Shown here piece after piece: positions 34,019 to 42,480 of a stretch of DNA of 64,000 nt. A program made the translations under genes and the position numbers. The notes under the pieces are model-generated. The model saw only the letters and a program-made list of their open reading frames with translations, ran no database searches and was not told the DNA's origin. This stretch comes from Streptomyces pyxinae (lineage in GTDB: Bacteria > Actinomycetota > Actinomycetes > Streptomycetales > Streptomycetaceae). The stretch covers positions 223,810 to 287,809 of the forward strand of contig NZ_JANUGQ010000005.1 in assembly GCF_024756275.1 (NCBI RefSeq). The letters run 5' to 3'. The number at the start of each line of letters is the position of its first letter. Within the stretch, counting starts at the first letter, position 1.

Positions 34019-34584
34019 GACGGCCGGCCGCCCCGCGCCGCCACCCCGTCGAGCCAGCCGGTCACTTCGGTGACCAGCTCCTCCAGCGGCCGGCCGCTGT
34101 CCAGCCGCAGCACCGGGTGGCCGAGCCCGGCGAGCCAGCGTTCGTCCTTGGCCCGGCGGCCCGGCACCTCGGTGTCCTCGTAGCCGTGTGCCCACTCCAT
34201 GAAGTCCCGGTGGGCTTCCGCGTGGCTCCCGCCGTGCTCGATGGTCTCGCCGTACCGGACCACCTCCCGGCGCAGCAGCCGCTCCATCCGGGTGGTGGTG
34301 TCCACGGTGAGGAAGACCACCGCGTCGGTCTCCGCGATGACACTGTCGCCCCAGCCGCGCAGCGTGCCGGAGAGCACCCAGGCGTCGCGCGGCACGAACA
34401 GCGCGCGCATCAGTGCCAGGCGGTCCGGTACCGGGCGCTTGTGGGTGTACGGCGGCGAGGTGGGCAGCCAGAGGTAGTCGTCCACGTCCGCGTGCGGCAC
34501 CGCGCGGAGAGTGGCGAGGGCGCGCCCCAGCGTCGTACTGCCCGCCCCGCTCGCCCCGGTGACCAGCAGCCGGTGCCCGCGCAT
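34015..34584 (-). CDS. Small P-loop NTPase/kinase (adenylate-kinase-like)
   Basis: The 189-residue protein opens RLLVTGASGAGSTTLGRAL, a P-loop of the GxxGxGST type in which Lys is replaced by Ser, then HADVDDYLWLPTSPPYTHKR and AWVLSGTLRGWGDSVI. Proteins of this plan are annotated as adenylate-kinase-like ATPases, and the missing P-loop Lys makes normal kinase activity uncertain. It is translationally joined to the APH-like gene. Its leader holds tandem GACGAACC repeats. Confidence 0.72.
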   Translation of the reverse strand: MRGHRLLVTGASGAGSTTLGRALATLRAVPHADVDDYLWLPTSPPYTHKRPVPDRLALMRALFVPRDAWVLSGTLRGWGDSVIAETDAVVFLTVDTTTRMERLLRREVVRYGETIEHGGSHAEAHRDFMEWAHGYEDTEVPGRRAKDERWLAGLGHPVLRLDSGRPLEELVTEVTGWLDGVAARGGRPS

Positions 34585-34603
34585 CCCACAGCCTCCCTCT
34601 CCT

Positions 34604-34692
34604 GACGACCGACGAACCGACGACCGACGTCCGGCCACCGACGAACCGACGACCGGCCACCGGCGAACCGACGACCGGCCGACCGACGATCG
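34604..34692. repeat. Tandem GACGAACCGACGACCG repeats in a divergent leader
   Basis: The 16-base core GACGAACCGACGACCG recurs at 34611, 34640 and 34662 (one change) with related CCGAC filler between. It lies immediately upstream of the P-loop gene start on the minus strand and 113 bases before the SDR on the plus strand. Confidence 0.75.
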
Positions 34693-34804
34693 ATGTTCCG
34701 TGGCCAATCACCCTACAACGAGGCCGGGTTGCTCCAAGGAACCCACGGTCAGGCGCGGCCGCGCACCGCAGACAGATCCCTGGGGGCCGGATACGCTTCC
34801 CGGC

Positions 34805-35620
34805 ATGCCGACCGCCCTGGTGACCGGTGTCTCCCGTGGTCTGGGCGCGGAGCTGTGCCGCGCCCTCAAGGCCGCAGGCTATCGCGTGCTGGGAGTGGGA
34901 CTGGCCGCCGCGCCGGGACACGACGCGGTGGACGTCTACCGTACGGCCGATCTGCGGCTGCCGCTCCCGGACGGGCTGTTCACCGCCCGGGACGCCGGGA
35001 AGGCCGGGAAGACCGGAGAGTCCGGGGAACTCGGAGAGTCCGGGGACGCCGGGGAGCCCGGGGAGTCCACTGAAGTCGACGTACTGATCGCCAACGCCGG
35101 GGTCTATCTCGACGACCCCCGGGCCGGTTACGGCGACCTGCTCGCCCTCACCATGGACGATCTGCGCCAGACCTTCGAGGTCAACTTCTTCGGCACCGCA
35201 CGGGTGGTGCTGGAGTGGGTGCCGCGCATGCTCGCGCGGGGCACCGGCCGGGTGGTCTGCGTCTCGTCCGGGATGGGCCGGCTCCAGGACGCCGACGGGG
35301 CCTCGTTCGCCTACCGGTCGTCCAAGCTGGCGGTCAACTCCCTGGTGTTGTCGGTCTCCCGGCACTTCGCCGCCGGAGCGGGCGAGCTGTCCGCCTTCTC
35401 GTACTGCCCCGGCTGGATCAGGACCGGCATGGGCACCGGGGCCGCCCCGCATCCACCGGGGCCCGCCGCCGACGACCTGGTGCGGCTGCTCGCCCTGCCC
35501 GCCACGCGGACCAACGGCAGGTTCTTCCGGGGCACCGCCGAACTGGGCTGGGACACCCGGGGCCCACTGGTCACCGACGAGCCCCCCGCCGCCGGCCGCG
35601 CGCGGCCCGGCGACCACTGA
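34805..35620 (+). CDS. Short-chain dehydrogenase/reductase with Gly/Glu/Ser insertion
   Basis: The 271-residue SDR shows TALVTGVSRGLGAELC, LIANAGVYLDD, a catalytic Ser in VVCVSSGMGRLQ and YRSSK. Between the third strand and IANAG (residues about 63-88) it carries DAGKAGKTGESGELGESG and similar residues, a low-complexity loop encoded by degenerate GGAGAGTCCGGG-like repeats (34991-35069) that is absent from ordinary SDRs. The loop falls at a surface position near the coenzyme site. It probably acts on a ketone or alcohol of the cluster pathway; the substrate is unknown. Confidence 0.87.
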   Translation: MPTALVTGVSRGLGAELCRALKAAGYRVLGVGLAAAPGHDAVDVYRTADLRLPLPDGLFTARDAGKAGKTGESGELGESGDAGEPGESTEVDVLIANAGVYLDDPRAGYGDLLALTMDDLRQTFEVNFFGTARVVLEWVPRMLARGTGRVVCVSSGMGRLQDADGASFAYRSSKLAVNSLVLSVSRHFAAGAGELSAFSYCPGWIRTGMGTGAAPHPPGPAADDLVRLLALPATRTNGRFFRGTAELGWDTRGPLVTDEPPAAGRARPGDH

Positions 35621-35890
35621 ACGGAGGTCCCGGGGCCGCCGTCCGGGGAGAGGCGTCGGCTTCGGGGACGTCCCACCGCCGATCGCCGTTCCGTGGTGCG
35701 GAATCGGCCCGGACAGCGGACGTTCGCCTTGCCATGCTGAGCCGGGCGGCCCGGCAGCCCGCGTTCCACACCGCGCCGCCGCCCGGCCGGCCCGGGACCC
35801 GGGGCCCCGCTCGACCGGGGGCGGCGCCTGCGGCGGAGCCGTACAGGGGCCCTTTTCCGTACCGGACTTGGACACGGGGGTGAGACCGCC

Positions 35891-36931
35891 ATGGCACCGA
35901 GCGGCCCGACGCGCCGGTACACCGTACGCTCACACTTCGCGGAGACCGGACTGGTGTGCGCGCCGTCCGTGGCGGAGCACATCGAACGGCTCGCGAGCCC
36001 GTACCTCACGGTGGCTCCCGGCGGCCCCCCGGACCCCGGGGACTGGCAGGTCTACGCCGGTACCGCGCCGCCGGACGGAACCGTACCGGAGACGGTCACC
36101 GCCCAGGGCGAGACGGCGGTGGAGTACGCGGTCGACCACGCCCGCCGGCACCTCTTCCACCTCGCGCCCGAGGGCGAGGCGTGGGCCGCCCAGTCCCTGC
36201 TGCGGGCCACCCGGGCGGTGCACCGCTCGGCGGCGGCCCGGCAGGGGGTGCTGTTCCTGCACGCCGGTCTGATCCAGCTCGACGGCCTCGGAGTGGCCCT
36301 GGTCGGCGGCAGCCGGGCGGGCAAGACCTCGCTCATCATGGCCGGAGTGCTGAGCGGTTCGGGCGTCATGGTGTGCAACGACGATGTGAGTCTCACGGCC
36401 GGGCCCGACGGGAGCGGGGTGCTGGGCACCGGCTGGCCGCGCTCCATCTCGGTACGGCTCGACACCCTGGACCTGCTGTTCGGCCGGGAGCGTGCCGGGG
36501 AGGTGCTCGCCTCGCTGTCCCACCCGGCCAACGAGACGCTGCCCAGCCTCCGGGAGTCGGGCGTGGAGAAGCACGGCACGGCGCTCATCTATCCCTGGGA
36601 GTACGCCGAGTTGCTGCACACCAAGGTGGGCCGCGCCACCGGGGTCGACGCCCTGGTGCACCTGAGCCTCGCGGACCGCCCCGAGGAGGCCGGGGTGGCC
36701 GCCGTACCACCGGACGAGCGGGCCGGGCTGCTCGACCGGCATGTGCTGGACCTGCCCAACAAGCACCTCAACATCTTCGGCCACCGGCCCGAGCCCGCCG
36801 GCCTCCGGCGCACCCGGGCCGCCCTGACCGCGCTGCCCACCTTCCGCTTCCGGTACGAGTTCCACGACGCGCGCCGCCAGGCGGGCCGCCTCGCCGCCCA
36901 CCTCCGCGCGGCCGGGATCCCGGCTTCATGA
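35891..36931 (+). CDS. HprK-like P-loop kinase-fold protein (second copy)
   Basis: The 346-residue protein repeats the layout of the gene at 31796: an N-terminal domain, Walker A LVGGSRAGKTSLIMAGVL, an acidic motif VMVCNDDVSL, and a late segment HVLDLPNKHLNIFGH. The NDD fits the acidic metal site of HPr kinases. Sequence similarity to the first copy looks low outside these motifs, so they may act on different targets. It begins 270 bases after the SDR, with a GGGGGTGAG ribosome site, and converges with the Nudix gene. Confidence 0.7.
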   Translation: MAPSGPTRRYTVRSHFAETGLVCAPSVAEHIERLASPYLTVAPGGPPDPGDWQVYAGTAPPDGTVPETVTAQGETAVEYAVDHARRHLFHLAPEGEAWAAQSLLRATRAVHRSAAARQGVLFLHAGLIQLDGLGVALVGGSRAGKTSLIMAGVLSGSGVMVCNDDVSLTAGPDGSGVLGTGWPRSISVRLDTLDLLFGRERAGEVLASLSHPANETLPSLRESGVEKHGTALIYPWEYAELLHTKVGRATGVDALVHLSLADRPEEAGVAAVPPDERAGLLDRHVLDLPNKHLNIFGHRPEPAGLRRTRAALTALPTFRFRYEFHDARRQAGRLAAHLRAAGIPAS

Positions 36932-36999
36932 CGGTCCCGGCGGCAGCGCCGGCCCTGGCGGCCCCGGTGGCACCGGGCTCCGATCCCCGGGCCGCCGCC

Positions 37000-37500
37000 T
37001 CACCGGCCGAGCGTCACCGGCCGGTCCGGCGTCCCCCCGGCGAGCAGCGCCAGCAGCGGCGTACCGAGGTCACGCGGCGAGAAGAGGTCGGGTCCCCGGT
37101 AGTCCGCGATCTCCCGGGCCGGCCACCAGCGGGTTCCGGCGATGTTCTCGGCGGCCAGCTCCGCCGCCGAGAGCTCCGCGCACGGGGTGAAGGAGGCGGT
37201 GCGGACCAGGTAGTAGTCGTTGACCACCCCGTCGTGCCCCGGGGCGATGGTGGCATCGGCCACCTCCTGGTGCCAGACGTGCGGCGGCTCGCCCGCGACG
37301 GTCAGCCCCACCTCCTCGCGCAACTCCCGCCGGAGCGCGGCGAGCGGGGTCTCACCCGGCTCCACCCCACCGCCCGGCGCGGCCCACAGCGCCCGTGTCC
37401 CCGTCTCCTGGCGCAGTACGAAGCGGCAGAGCAGCAGGCGGTGGTCCGCCCCGTCCAGGACGAGCGCGCGTACGGAATACCGGAGTCTCAGCGAGGTCAT
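37000..37500 (-). CDS. Nudix hydrolase
   Basis: The 166-residue protein has the complete Nudix box GGGVEPGETPLAALRRELREE followed by VGL, preceded by LLCRFVLRQETGTRALWAAP. It cleaves a nucleoside diphosphate linked to another group. In this cluster of nucleotide-handling genes it could trim a nucleotide-activated intermediate or clear a toxic one, but Nudix genes are common and it may be unrelated. It converges with the second HprK-like gene (68-base gap). Confidence 0.9.
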   Translation of the reverse strand: MTSLRLRYSVRALVLDGADHRLLLCRFVLRQETGTRALWAAPGGGVEPGETPLAALRRELREEVGLTVAGEPPHVWHQEVADATIAPGHDGVVNDYYLVRTASFTPCAELSAAELAAENIAGTRWWPAREIADYRGPDLFSPRDLGTPLLALLAGGTPDRPVTLGR

Positions 37501-37643
37501 CCGGTCACGCTACCCGGCGGCGTGACCGAACTCCGGCCCACCGGAACGCCCCCGTACCTCCCGCGTTCGGCACACCCGTAAGACCCGCAAGACCGATGGT
37601 CGATGATCGGTGACGATCGATGAGAGAGAGGACCGGAACCGGC

Positions 37644-38747
37644 ATGCAGTCCTTCCGCGCACACCTCGCGGCGGTCAACGGCCTGGACGAGTTCGACGAG
37701 GCGGAGGTGCTCGCCAGGATCCATCTCGCCGACGGTGACATCCTTCTGCTCTCCGGCTCGCTGGTGGACGGATCCGGCACCCCCTCGTCGGACTTCGACT
37801 TCGCCGTCATCGCACCGGAGAAGGACGAGCGGTTCCACCGCGACACCTTCCCGCGCGCCGACCACATGCGGTACTACACCAGCGGCGACCGGGTGCGGGC
37901 GAGCTTCGACTATCTGCCGGACAGCCTGCTCGGCGTGGATGTCGAGTACTGGACGGTCCGGGAGATCTCCGACATGCTCGCGGCCCACGGCCGGCTCTAC
38001 GCCCATATGCGAAGCCGGGCGCGGAAGTCCTCCAGCTTCGCCGCCTCCGCCGTGGACTTCCGGCTGCTGTCCCGGCTCACCTACGGCGTTCCGCTGGCCA
38101 ACGCCGCCGGATTCGAGAAGCTCGCGAGCGACATCCGGCCCGGGGAGATCGCCTACACCGCCTTCCGCACCGCCATCGGCAGCTACCCCGACTTCCGTGA
38201 TCTGGCGGGCATGTGGGCCCAAGGTGATCACGAGTCCGCGCTGATCGCCGCCCGCAAGCTCGGAGTCGACACCTTCCGGGGACTGACCCACGCCCATGGC
38301 AACACCAACCGCAATCCCAAATACCTGGCCCGGTTCCTCGCCCGGCTCCCCGAACCGCTCTCCGAACTGACCGGCTCGTTCCGCCGGTTGAACGCCTACG
38401 GGGTGGCGGGCCCGGAACACGCGGCGGACGCCGTCCTCGAATGGCTGGACCTCATCGACCTCGCCTTCGCGGAGATCCGCCGGGTGCGCGACGAGGCCGA
38501 GGCGTTCGTCGGCCGCCAGGAGTTCCTGGGCCTGCTCAGGGCCGAGCTGCACGAGTCCATGAGCTGGAACGCCGAGATCTCCAACGAGTACTGCTTCCGG
38601 GCCCGGGAGGCCGAGGAGGACGTCCCGGCGCTGCGGGAACTGCTCGCCGCCCTGACCGCCCGGCGCCCGGCCCCGCACCGCCTGCCGCTCCGGGAGTGGG
38701 CCGCCGGCCGGGAGGCGCCCGCCGGGGAGAACAACAAGTCCGCCTGA
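37644..38747 (+). CDS. Nucleotidyltransferase-fold protein (second)
   Basis: The 367-residue protein has the signature LLSGSLVDGSGTPSSDFDFAV (Gly38-Ser39, Asp50, Asp52) and a third acidic strand VDVEYWTVREI. The rest is helical with RNPKYLARFLARL and a C-terminal RAELHESMSWNAEISNEYC. It is a different branch from the gene at 21353. An upstream in-frame ATG at 37620 is possible, but GAGAGAGG lies better for 37644. It is followed 17 bases later by the asparagine-synthetase-like gene, so the two form an operon: nucleotide activation next to amide formation. Confidence 0.65.
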   Translation: MQSFRAHLAAVNGLDEFDEAEVLARIHLADGDILLLSGSLVDGSGTPSSDFDFAVIAPEKDERFHRDTFPRADHMRYYTSGDRVRASFDYLPDSLLGVDVEYWTVREISDMLAAHGRLYAHMRSRARKSSSFAASAVDFRLLSRLTYGVPLANAAGFEKLASDIRPGEIAYTAFRTAIGSYPDFRDLAGMWAQGDHESALIAARKLGVDTFRGLTHAHGNTNRNPKYLARFLARLPEPLSELTGSFRRLNAYGVAGPEHAADAVLEWLDLIDLAFAEIRRVRDEAEAFVGRQEFLGLLRAELHESMSWNAEISNEYCFRAREAEEDVPALRELLAALTARRPAPHRLPLREWAAGREAPAGENNKSA

Positions 38748-38764
38748 GCCAGGAAGGGACTCCC

Positions 38765-40636
38765 GTGTGCCGGATCCACGGCTACTTCGGCGCCGATCTC
38801 GCCCCCACCGCCCTGGACGCCGCCAGGGACGCCCAGCTCGCCGGCGGCCCGGACCAGCAGCACTCCGTCCGCGGCGACCGGTGGGGCCTGGGCTGCAACC
38901 GGCTGGCGATCCAGGACCCGGCCCACGGCCGGCAGCCGTTCACCAACACCGACGGCTCCGTCCACGCGGTCTTCAACGGCGAGATCTACAACTTCCGGGC
39001 GATCCGGGAGGAACTCGCCGCCCACGGCGTGCGGGTGGCGGGCGACTCGGACGGGTCGGTCCTGGTGCCGTACTACGAACTCCACGGCGACCGGTTCACC
39101 GACCGGCTCGACGGCATGTACGCGATCGCCCTGGTGGATCTGCGCGGCGCGCCCCGGCTGAAGCTCTGGTGCGACCCGCTCGCCGTCAAGAGCCTGTACT
39201 ACGCGGCCGACGGGCCCGGTGTCGTCTTCGCCTCCGAGCCGGCCGGGCTCACCGCCCTCCGCTCCACCCCGTCCGCTCTGGACCCGCTCGCCGTCGACCA
39301 CTATCTGAACTGGCAGTGCCTGCCGCCCGGTTCGTCCTGGCTCGCCGGAGTCTCCACCCTCGGCCCGGGGGAGGGGCTGGTCCACGACGGCGAACGGCTC
39401 ACCGTACGGCGCCCCCCGGTGCCGCTCCCGCCCGTGGCACCGCGAGCGGAGCCGGCCGGGTCGGTGGGCGGAGTGCCGGGCGGACCGCCGGACGCCGAGC
39501 ACACCCCGGAGGGGCTCCGGGCGCTGCTCACCCGGGAGGTGGAGCAGATGTCCCTCCAGACCGCCCCGGTGGCCGTCCAGGTGTCCGGCGGCCTCGACTC
39601 GGCGGTCCTCGCCACCCTGCTTGCCCGGCGCCGCCCCGATGTCACCGGCTTCCACGTCACCCACGAGGGCAGCCACGCCACCGACGAGGAGAGCTACGCG
39701 CGCGAGGCCGCCGCACACGCCGGTATCCCGCTCGAAGTGGTCGAGATCCGGGAGGCCGAGCTGCCCGAGCTGATCCCGGCCATGGTCGCGGCCCTCGGCA
39801 CCCCGAACGCCACCCCGCACGCGCTCAGCGCGTACGTCCTGTTCCGGGAGATCCACCGGTCCGGGTTCCGGGTCTGCTTCACCGGAGACGGCGCCGACGA
39901 ACAGTTCGGCGGCTACCGCCGCTACAGCACGGCCCTCGCGGCACCCGACCCCGACCGGACCGACCCGACTGACCCGACCGACCGGACGGACAGGGCCGAC
40001 CCGGCCGGCCGGACGGACCGGAGGGCGTGGACCGCGTGGGCGGACCGCTATCTCGACCGGCTCTCCCTGCTCCCGTACGACGCGTACCGGCGGCTCTGCA
40101 CGCCCGGTTTCCGTGCCCTGGCCGACTCCGGTGCCAACAGCCGCGAGCGGGCCCGCCGGCTGCTGGCCCGTCCCGCCCCGTCCCGGCTCGAACAGCTGCT
40201 GGAGTTCGACCGCTCGTACAAGCTGCCCGGACTCAATCTCCGCAAGCTCGACCAGCTGGCGATGGCCCACGCGGTCGAGGGCCGGGTGCCCTACTGCCAG
40301 CCGTCCGTCACCCGGTTCGCCCGGGGCACCCCGGACGCCCTCAAGGTGGCCGGCTCCCGGCGCAAGGGGATCCTGTGGGACGCCGGGGCGCCGCTGATCC
40401 CGAGGGCCGTACGGGACCGGCCGAAGCAGCCCTTCACCTTCCCGGTCGGCGCCTTTCTGCGGCCGGGCGGCAAGCTCTGGGACTTCGTCATGGACGTGCT
40501 GGCCCGCCCCCGCCTCTGTGCCGCCGGGATCCTGGACGCGGAGGCGGTACGGGCCGTGCTCACCGAACACGCGGACGGCCGGGACCACGCCCGGCTGCTC
40601 TGGGGACTGATGGTCCTGGAACTGTCCCTCCCCTGA
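38765..40636 (+). CDS. Asparagine-synthetase-like glutamine amidotransferase
   Basis: The 623-residue enzyme has the class II glutaminase domain, with Cys2 after the start codon (the nucleophile), NRLAIQDPAHGRQPF, AVFNGEIYNFRAI and GDSDGSV. It then has the ATP-pyrophosphatase synthetase domain with VQVSGGLDSAVLATLL and FTGDGADEQFGGYRRY. The GTG start is fixed by Cys2 and an AAGGGA site. The family forms amides from carboxylates through an acyl-adenylate; some members close beta-lactam or lasso rings. Residues about 395-421 are a PDRTDPTDPTDRTD insertion from repeats. A lasso role is unlikely without a precursor or PqqD; amidation of the cluster product is more likely. Confidence 0.88.
   Translation: MCRIHGYFGADLAPTALDAARDAQLAGGPDQQHSVRGDRWGLGCNRLAIQDPAHGRQPFTNTDGSVHAVFNGEIYNFRAIREELAAHGVRVAGDSDGSVLVPYYELHGDRFTDRLDGMYAIALVDLRGAPRLKLWCDPLAVKSLYYAADGPGVVFASEPAGLTALRSTPSALDPLAVDHYLNWQCLPPGSSWLAGVSTLGPGEGLVHDGERLTVRRPPVPLPPVAPRAEPAGSVGGVPGGPPDAEHTPEGLRALLTREVEQMSLQTAPVAVQVSGGLDSAVLATLLARRRPDVTGFHVTHEGSHATDEESYAREAAAHAGIPLEVVEIREAELPELIPAMVAALGTPNATPHALSAYVLFREIHRSGFRVCFTGDGADEQFGGYRRYSTALAAPDPDRTDPTDPTDRTDRADPAGRTDRRAWTAWADRYLDRLSLLPYDAYRRLCTPGFRALADSGANSRERARRLLARPAPSRLEQLLEFDRSYKLPGLNLRKLDQLAMAHAVEGRVPYCQPSVTRFARGTPDALKVAGSRRKGILWDAGAPLIPRAVRDRPKQPFTFPVGAFLRPGGKLWDFVMDVLARPRLCAAGILDAEAVRAVLTEHADGRDHARLLWGLMVLELSLP
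39949..40026 (+). repeat. Degenerate GACCGACC tandem repeats inside the AsnB-like gene
   Basis: Repeats of the type GACCGACCCGACTGACCCGA encode an Asp/Arg/Thr-rich insertion between FGGYRRY and the following helix. The length is a multiple of three. Confidence 0.75.
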
Positions 40637-40824
40637 GTCGTTCTGCGGTACGGTCCGGCAGCGGGCGGGCCCCGGAACGGAGCCCGCGCGCCCTCCCCCT
40701 CGCCGGGCTCGTCAGCTCGTCGACTCCCCAGGTCCTCAGATAGCCGGGTAGTCAGGTCATCACCCGGTCAGTCGTCCCGTCAGTCGTCGGATCGTCAGGG
40801 ACACCACACGAAAGGCGTTCACCG
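40637..40824. other. 188-bp gap with CAGTCGTC-type repeats
   Basis: GTCAGTCGTC and GTCGGATCGTC elements recur just upstream of the histidine phosphatase start at 40825. No gene or clear promoter is seen; an AAAGGC site precedes the GTG. Confidence 0.4.
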
Positions 40825-41454
40825 GTGCGCAGCATCCATGTCGTCGCCCACCCCGAGGCCAGCCACCATGTCAAGGGCCTGGTCGGCGGCTGGCACGACT
40901 CGCCGTTGACCCCGGCCGGTCTGCTCGGCGCGGCGGCCATCGCCCGGGCGCTCCGCGCCGAGATCCCCGAGGACGCCGAGGTGGAGCTGATCTCCTCCGA
41001 CCTGCAGCGCACCCGGCGCACCGCCGAGGAGGTGGGCGCGGCGTTCGGCGTACGGCCGCTCCTCGACCCGAGGCTGCGGGAGAAGTCGTACGGGGAGGCG
41101 GAGGGCCGGCCGCAGGAGTGGCTGGACAAGCGCTTCGTCCCGCCCCCGGCCACCGGGGACCGGATGGGCCACCACGAGGGGGTGGAGGGCGCCGAGACCA
41201 AGGCGGATTTCGCCGAACGGGTCTACTTGGCGATGGACGAGATCCTGGCCCGCCCCCGTACTCACCAGATCATCGTCACCCATGGCTTCGCCCTCACCTT
41301 CGTGGTGGCGGCCTGGATCAGGATGCCGGTCGAGAACCTCGGCTACATCAACCTGCGGGCCCCCTCGGGCAGCATCACCCACCTCCGCGAGGACGACTTC
41401 TTCCACAACCGCCAGGTCGTCCGCCTCGGTGACACCAGCCACCTTCCCGGCTGA
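40825..41454 (+). CDS. Histidine phosphatase (phosphoglycerate-mutase fold) with altered RHG motif
   Basis: The 209-residue protein begins MRSIHVVAHPEASHHVKGLV, where the usual Arg-His-Gly is Ala-His-Pro; the His should still be the phosphate acceptor. SSDLQRTRRTAEEVG and the second catalytic His in IIVTHGFALTF are intact. Proteins of this type remove phosphate from small molecules. The GTG start lies 188 bases after the amidotransferase gene and it may be the last gene of the accessory cluster. Confidence 0.82.
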   Translation: MRSIHVVAHPEASHHVKGLVGGWHDSPLTPAGLLGAAAIARALRAEIPEDAEVELISSDLQRTRRTAEEVGAAFGVRPLLDPRLREKSYGEAEGRPQEWLDKRFVPPPATGDRMGHHEGVEGAETKADFAERVYLAMDEILARPRTHQIIVTHGFALTFVVAAWIRMPVENLGYINLRAPSGSITHLREDDFFHNRQVVRLGDTSHLPG

Positions 41455-41673
41455 CCGGCCGGCGGTCTCCCTTCCCGCTCCCTCCACTCTCTCTCGCCTC
41501 CGGGGTGTTCCCCCTCGGGCAACCGCCCTCCACCGCCCCGTTCACGGCCGCCTCACGCCCCGTTCTCGTCGCTCCCCTTTCATGCGGGAGGAGCACCGAT
41601 CGGCGGGGGCACGGCGCCCGCGCCCGCTCCTGTGGCTCGGCCCCGTCCCGCCTCACCGAGAGAGAGCGGCCCC

Positions 41674-42480
41674 ATGCTGACGACGACCACCACCGGCACC
41701 GCGCCTGCCGCCGGCCCCGCGACCACCACTCAGCCCGCCATCGCGACCGGAACCGCCACCGGCACCGGCTATGCCACGTCCGTCGCGGCGAGCGAGGAAC
41801 AGGTCAGGGCTGCCCAGCGGTTGCGCCACCAGGTGTTCACCCGGGAACTGGGCGCGCGGATCGACACCCCGCTGGCCGGACACGACATCGACGCCTTCGA
41901 CGCCCTGGCCGACCATCTGATCGTCACCGAGCAGGCGACGGGCGAAGTGGTCGGCACGTACCGGATGTTGCCGCCCGGACGGACCGAGGCGTCCTACGCC
42001 GGAGGCGAGTTCGACCTCCAGGAGCTGGCGGGCATCCGCTCCGACCTCATCGAGGTGGGCCGCGCCTGTGTGCACCCCGACCACCGGGACGGCGCCGTCA
42101 TCGCCATGATGTGGTCCGGCCTGGCGCGGTACGCCCTGCTCTCCGGCCACCGCTACCTGGGCGGTTGCGCCTCCGTACCGCTGGACGACGGGGGACGCGC
42201 CGCCGCCCATGCCTGGCTGCTCGGCACCGGCAAGCACGCCGCCCCGGAGGGCTTCCGGGTCCATCCGCGCCAACCCTGGAACCCGTCCGGGCCGAGCGAC
42301 GGGCCACCGAGCCAGGCGCTGCTGCCCCCGCTGCTCCGGGGCTATCTGCGTCTGGGCGCCTGGATGTGCGGTGCGCCCGCGCACGACCCGGAGTTCGATG
42401 TGGCCGACTTCTTCGTCCTGCTCGACCTGGAGCGGCTCAGCGACCGCCACCGCCGCTTCTTCCTGGGCGAGGCCCGGTGA
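41674..42480 (+). CDS. OlsB-like GNAT N-acyltransferase
   Basis: After a low-complexity Thr/Ala-rich start of about 40 residues the 268-residue protein matches the ornithine N-acyltransferase type of GNAT domain: AAQRLRHQVFTRELGARI, ADHLIVTEQATGEVVGTYRM, LIEVGRACVHPDHRDGAVIA and LGGCASVPLDDGG. In ornithine-lipid synthesis OlsB attaches a 3-hydroxyacyl chain to the amino group of ornithine. The following acyltransferase gene overlaps its stop, the order expected for OlsB then OlsA. The exact amino acid acceptor is not known. Confidence 0.75.
   Translation: MLTTTTTGTAPAAGPATTTQPAIATGTATGTGYATSVAASEEQVRAAQRLRHQVFTRELGARIDTPLAGHDIDAFDALADHLIVTEQATGEVVGTYRMLPPGRTEASYAGGEFDLQELAGIRSDLIEVGRACVHPDHRDGAVIAMMWSGLARYALLSGHRYLGGCASVPLDDGGRAAAHAWLLGTGKHAAPEGFRVHPRQPWNPSGPSDGPPSQALLPPLLRGYLRLGAWMCGAPAHDPEFDVADFFVLLDLERLSDRHRRFFLGEAR

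Noticed and set aside
31796..40636. Lasso-peptide or other RiPP cluster (HprK-like plus AsnB-like genes)
   Set aside because: No PqqD-like protein, leader peptidase or convincing precursor was found, and surrounding genes fit small-molecule chemistry better.
40825..41454. Glycolytic phosphoglycerate mutase
   Set aside because: Although the fold matches, the catalytic RHG is altered, the length is short and no glycolysis gene is near.
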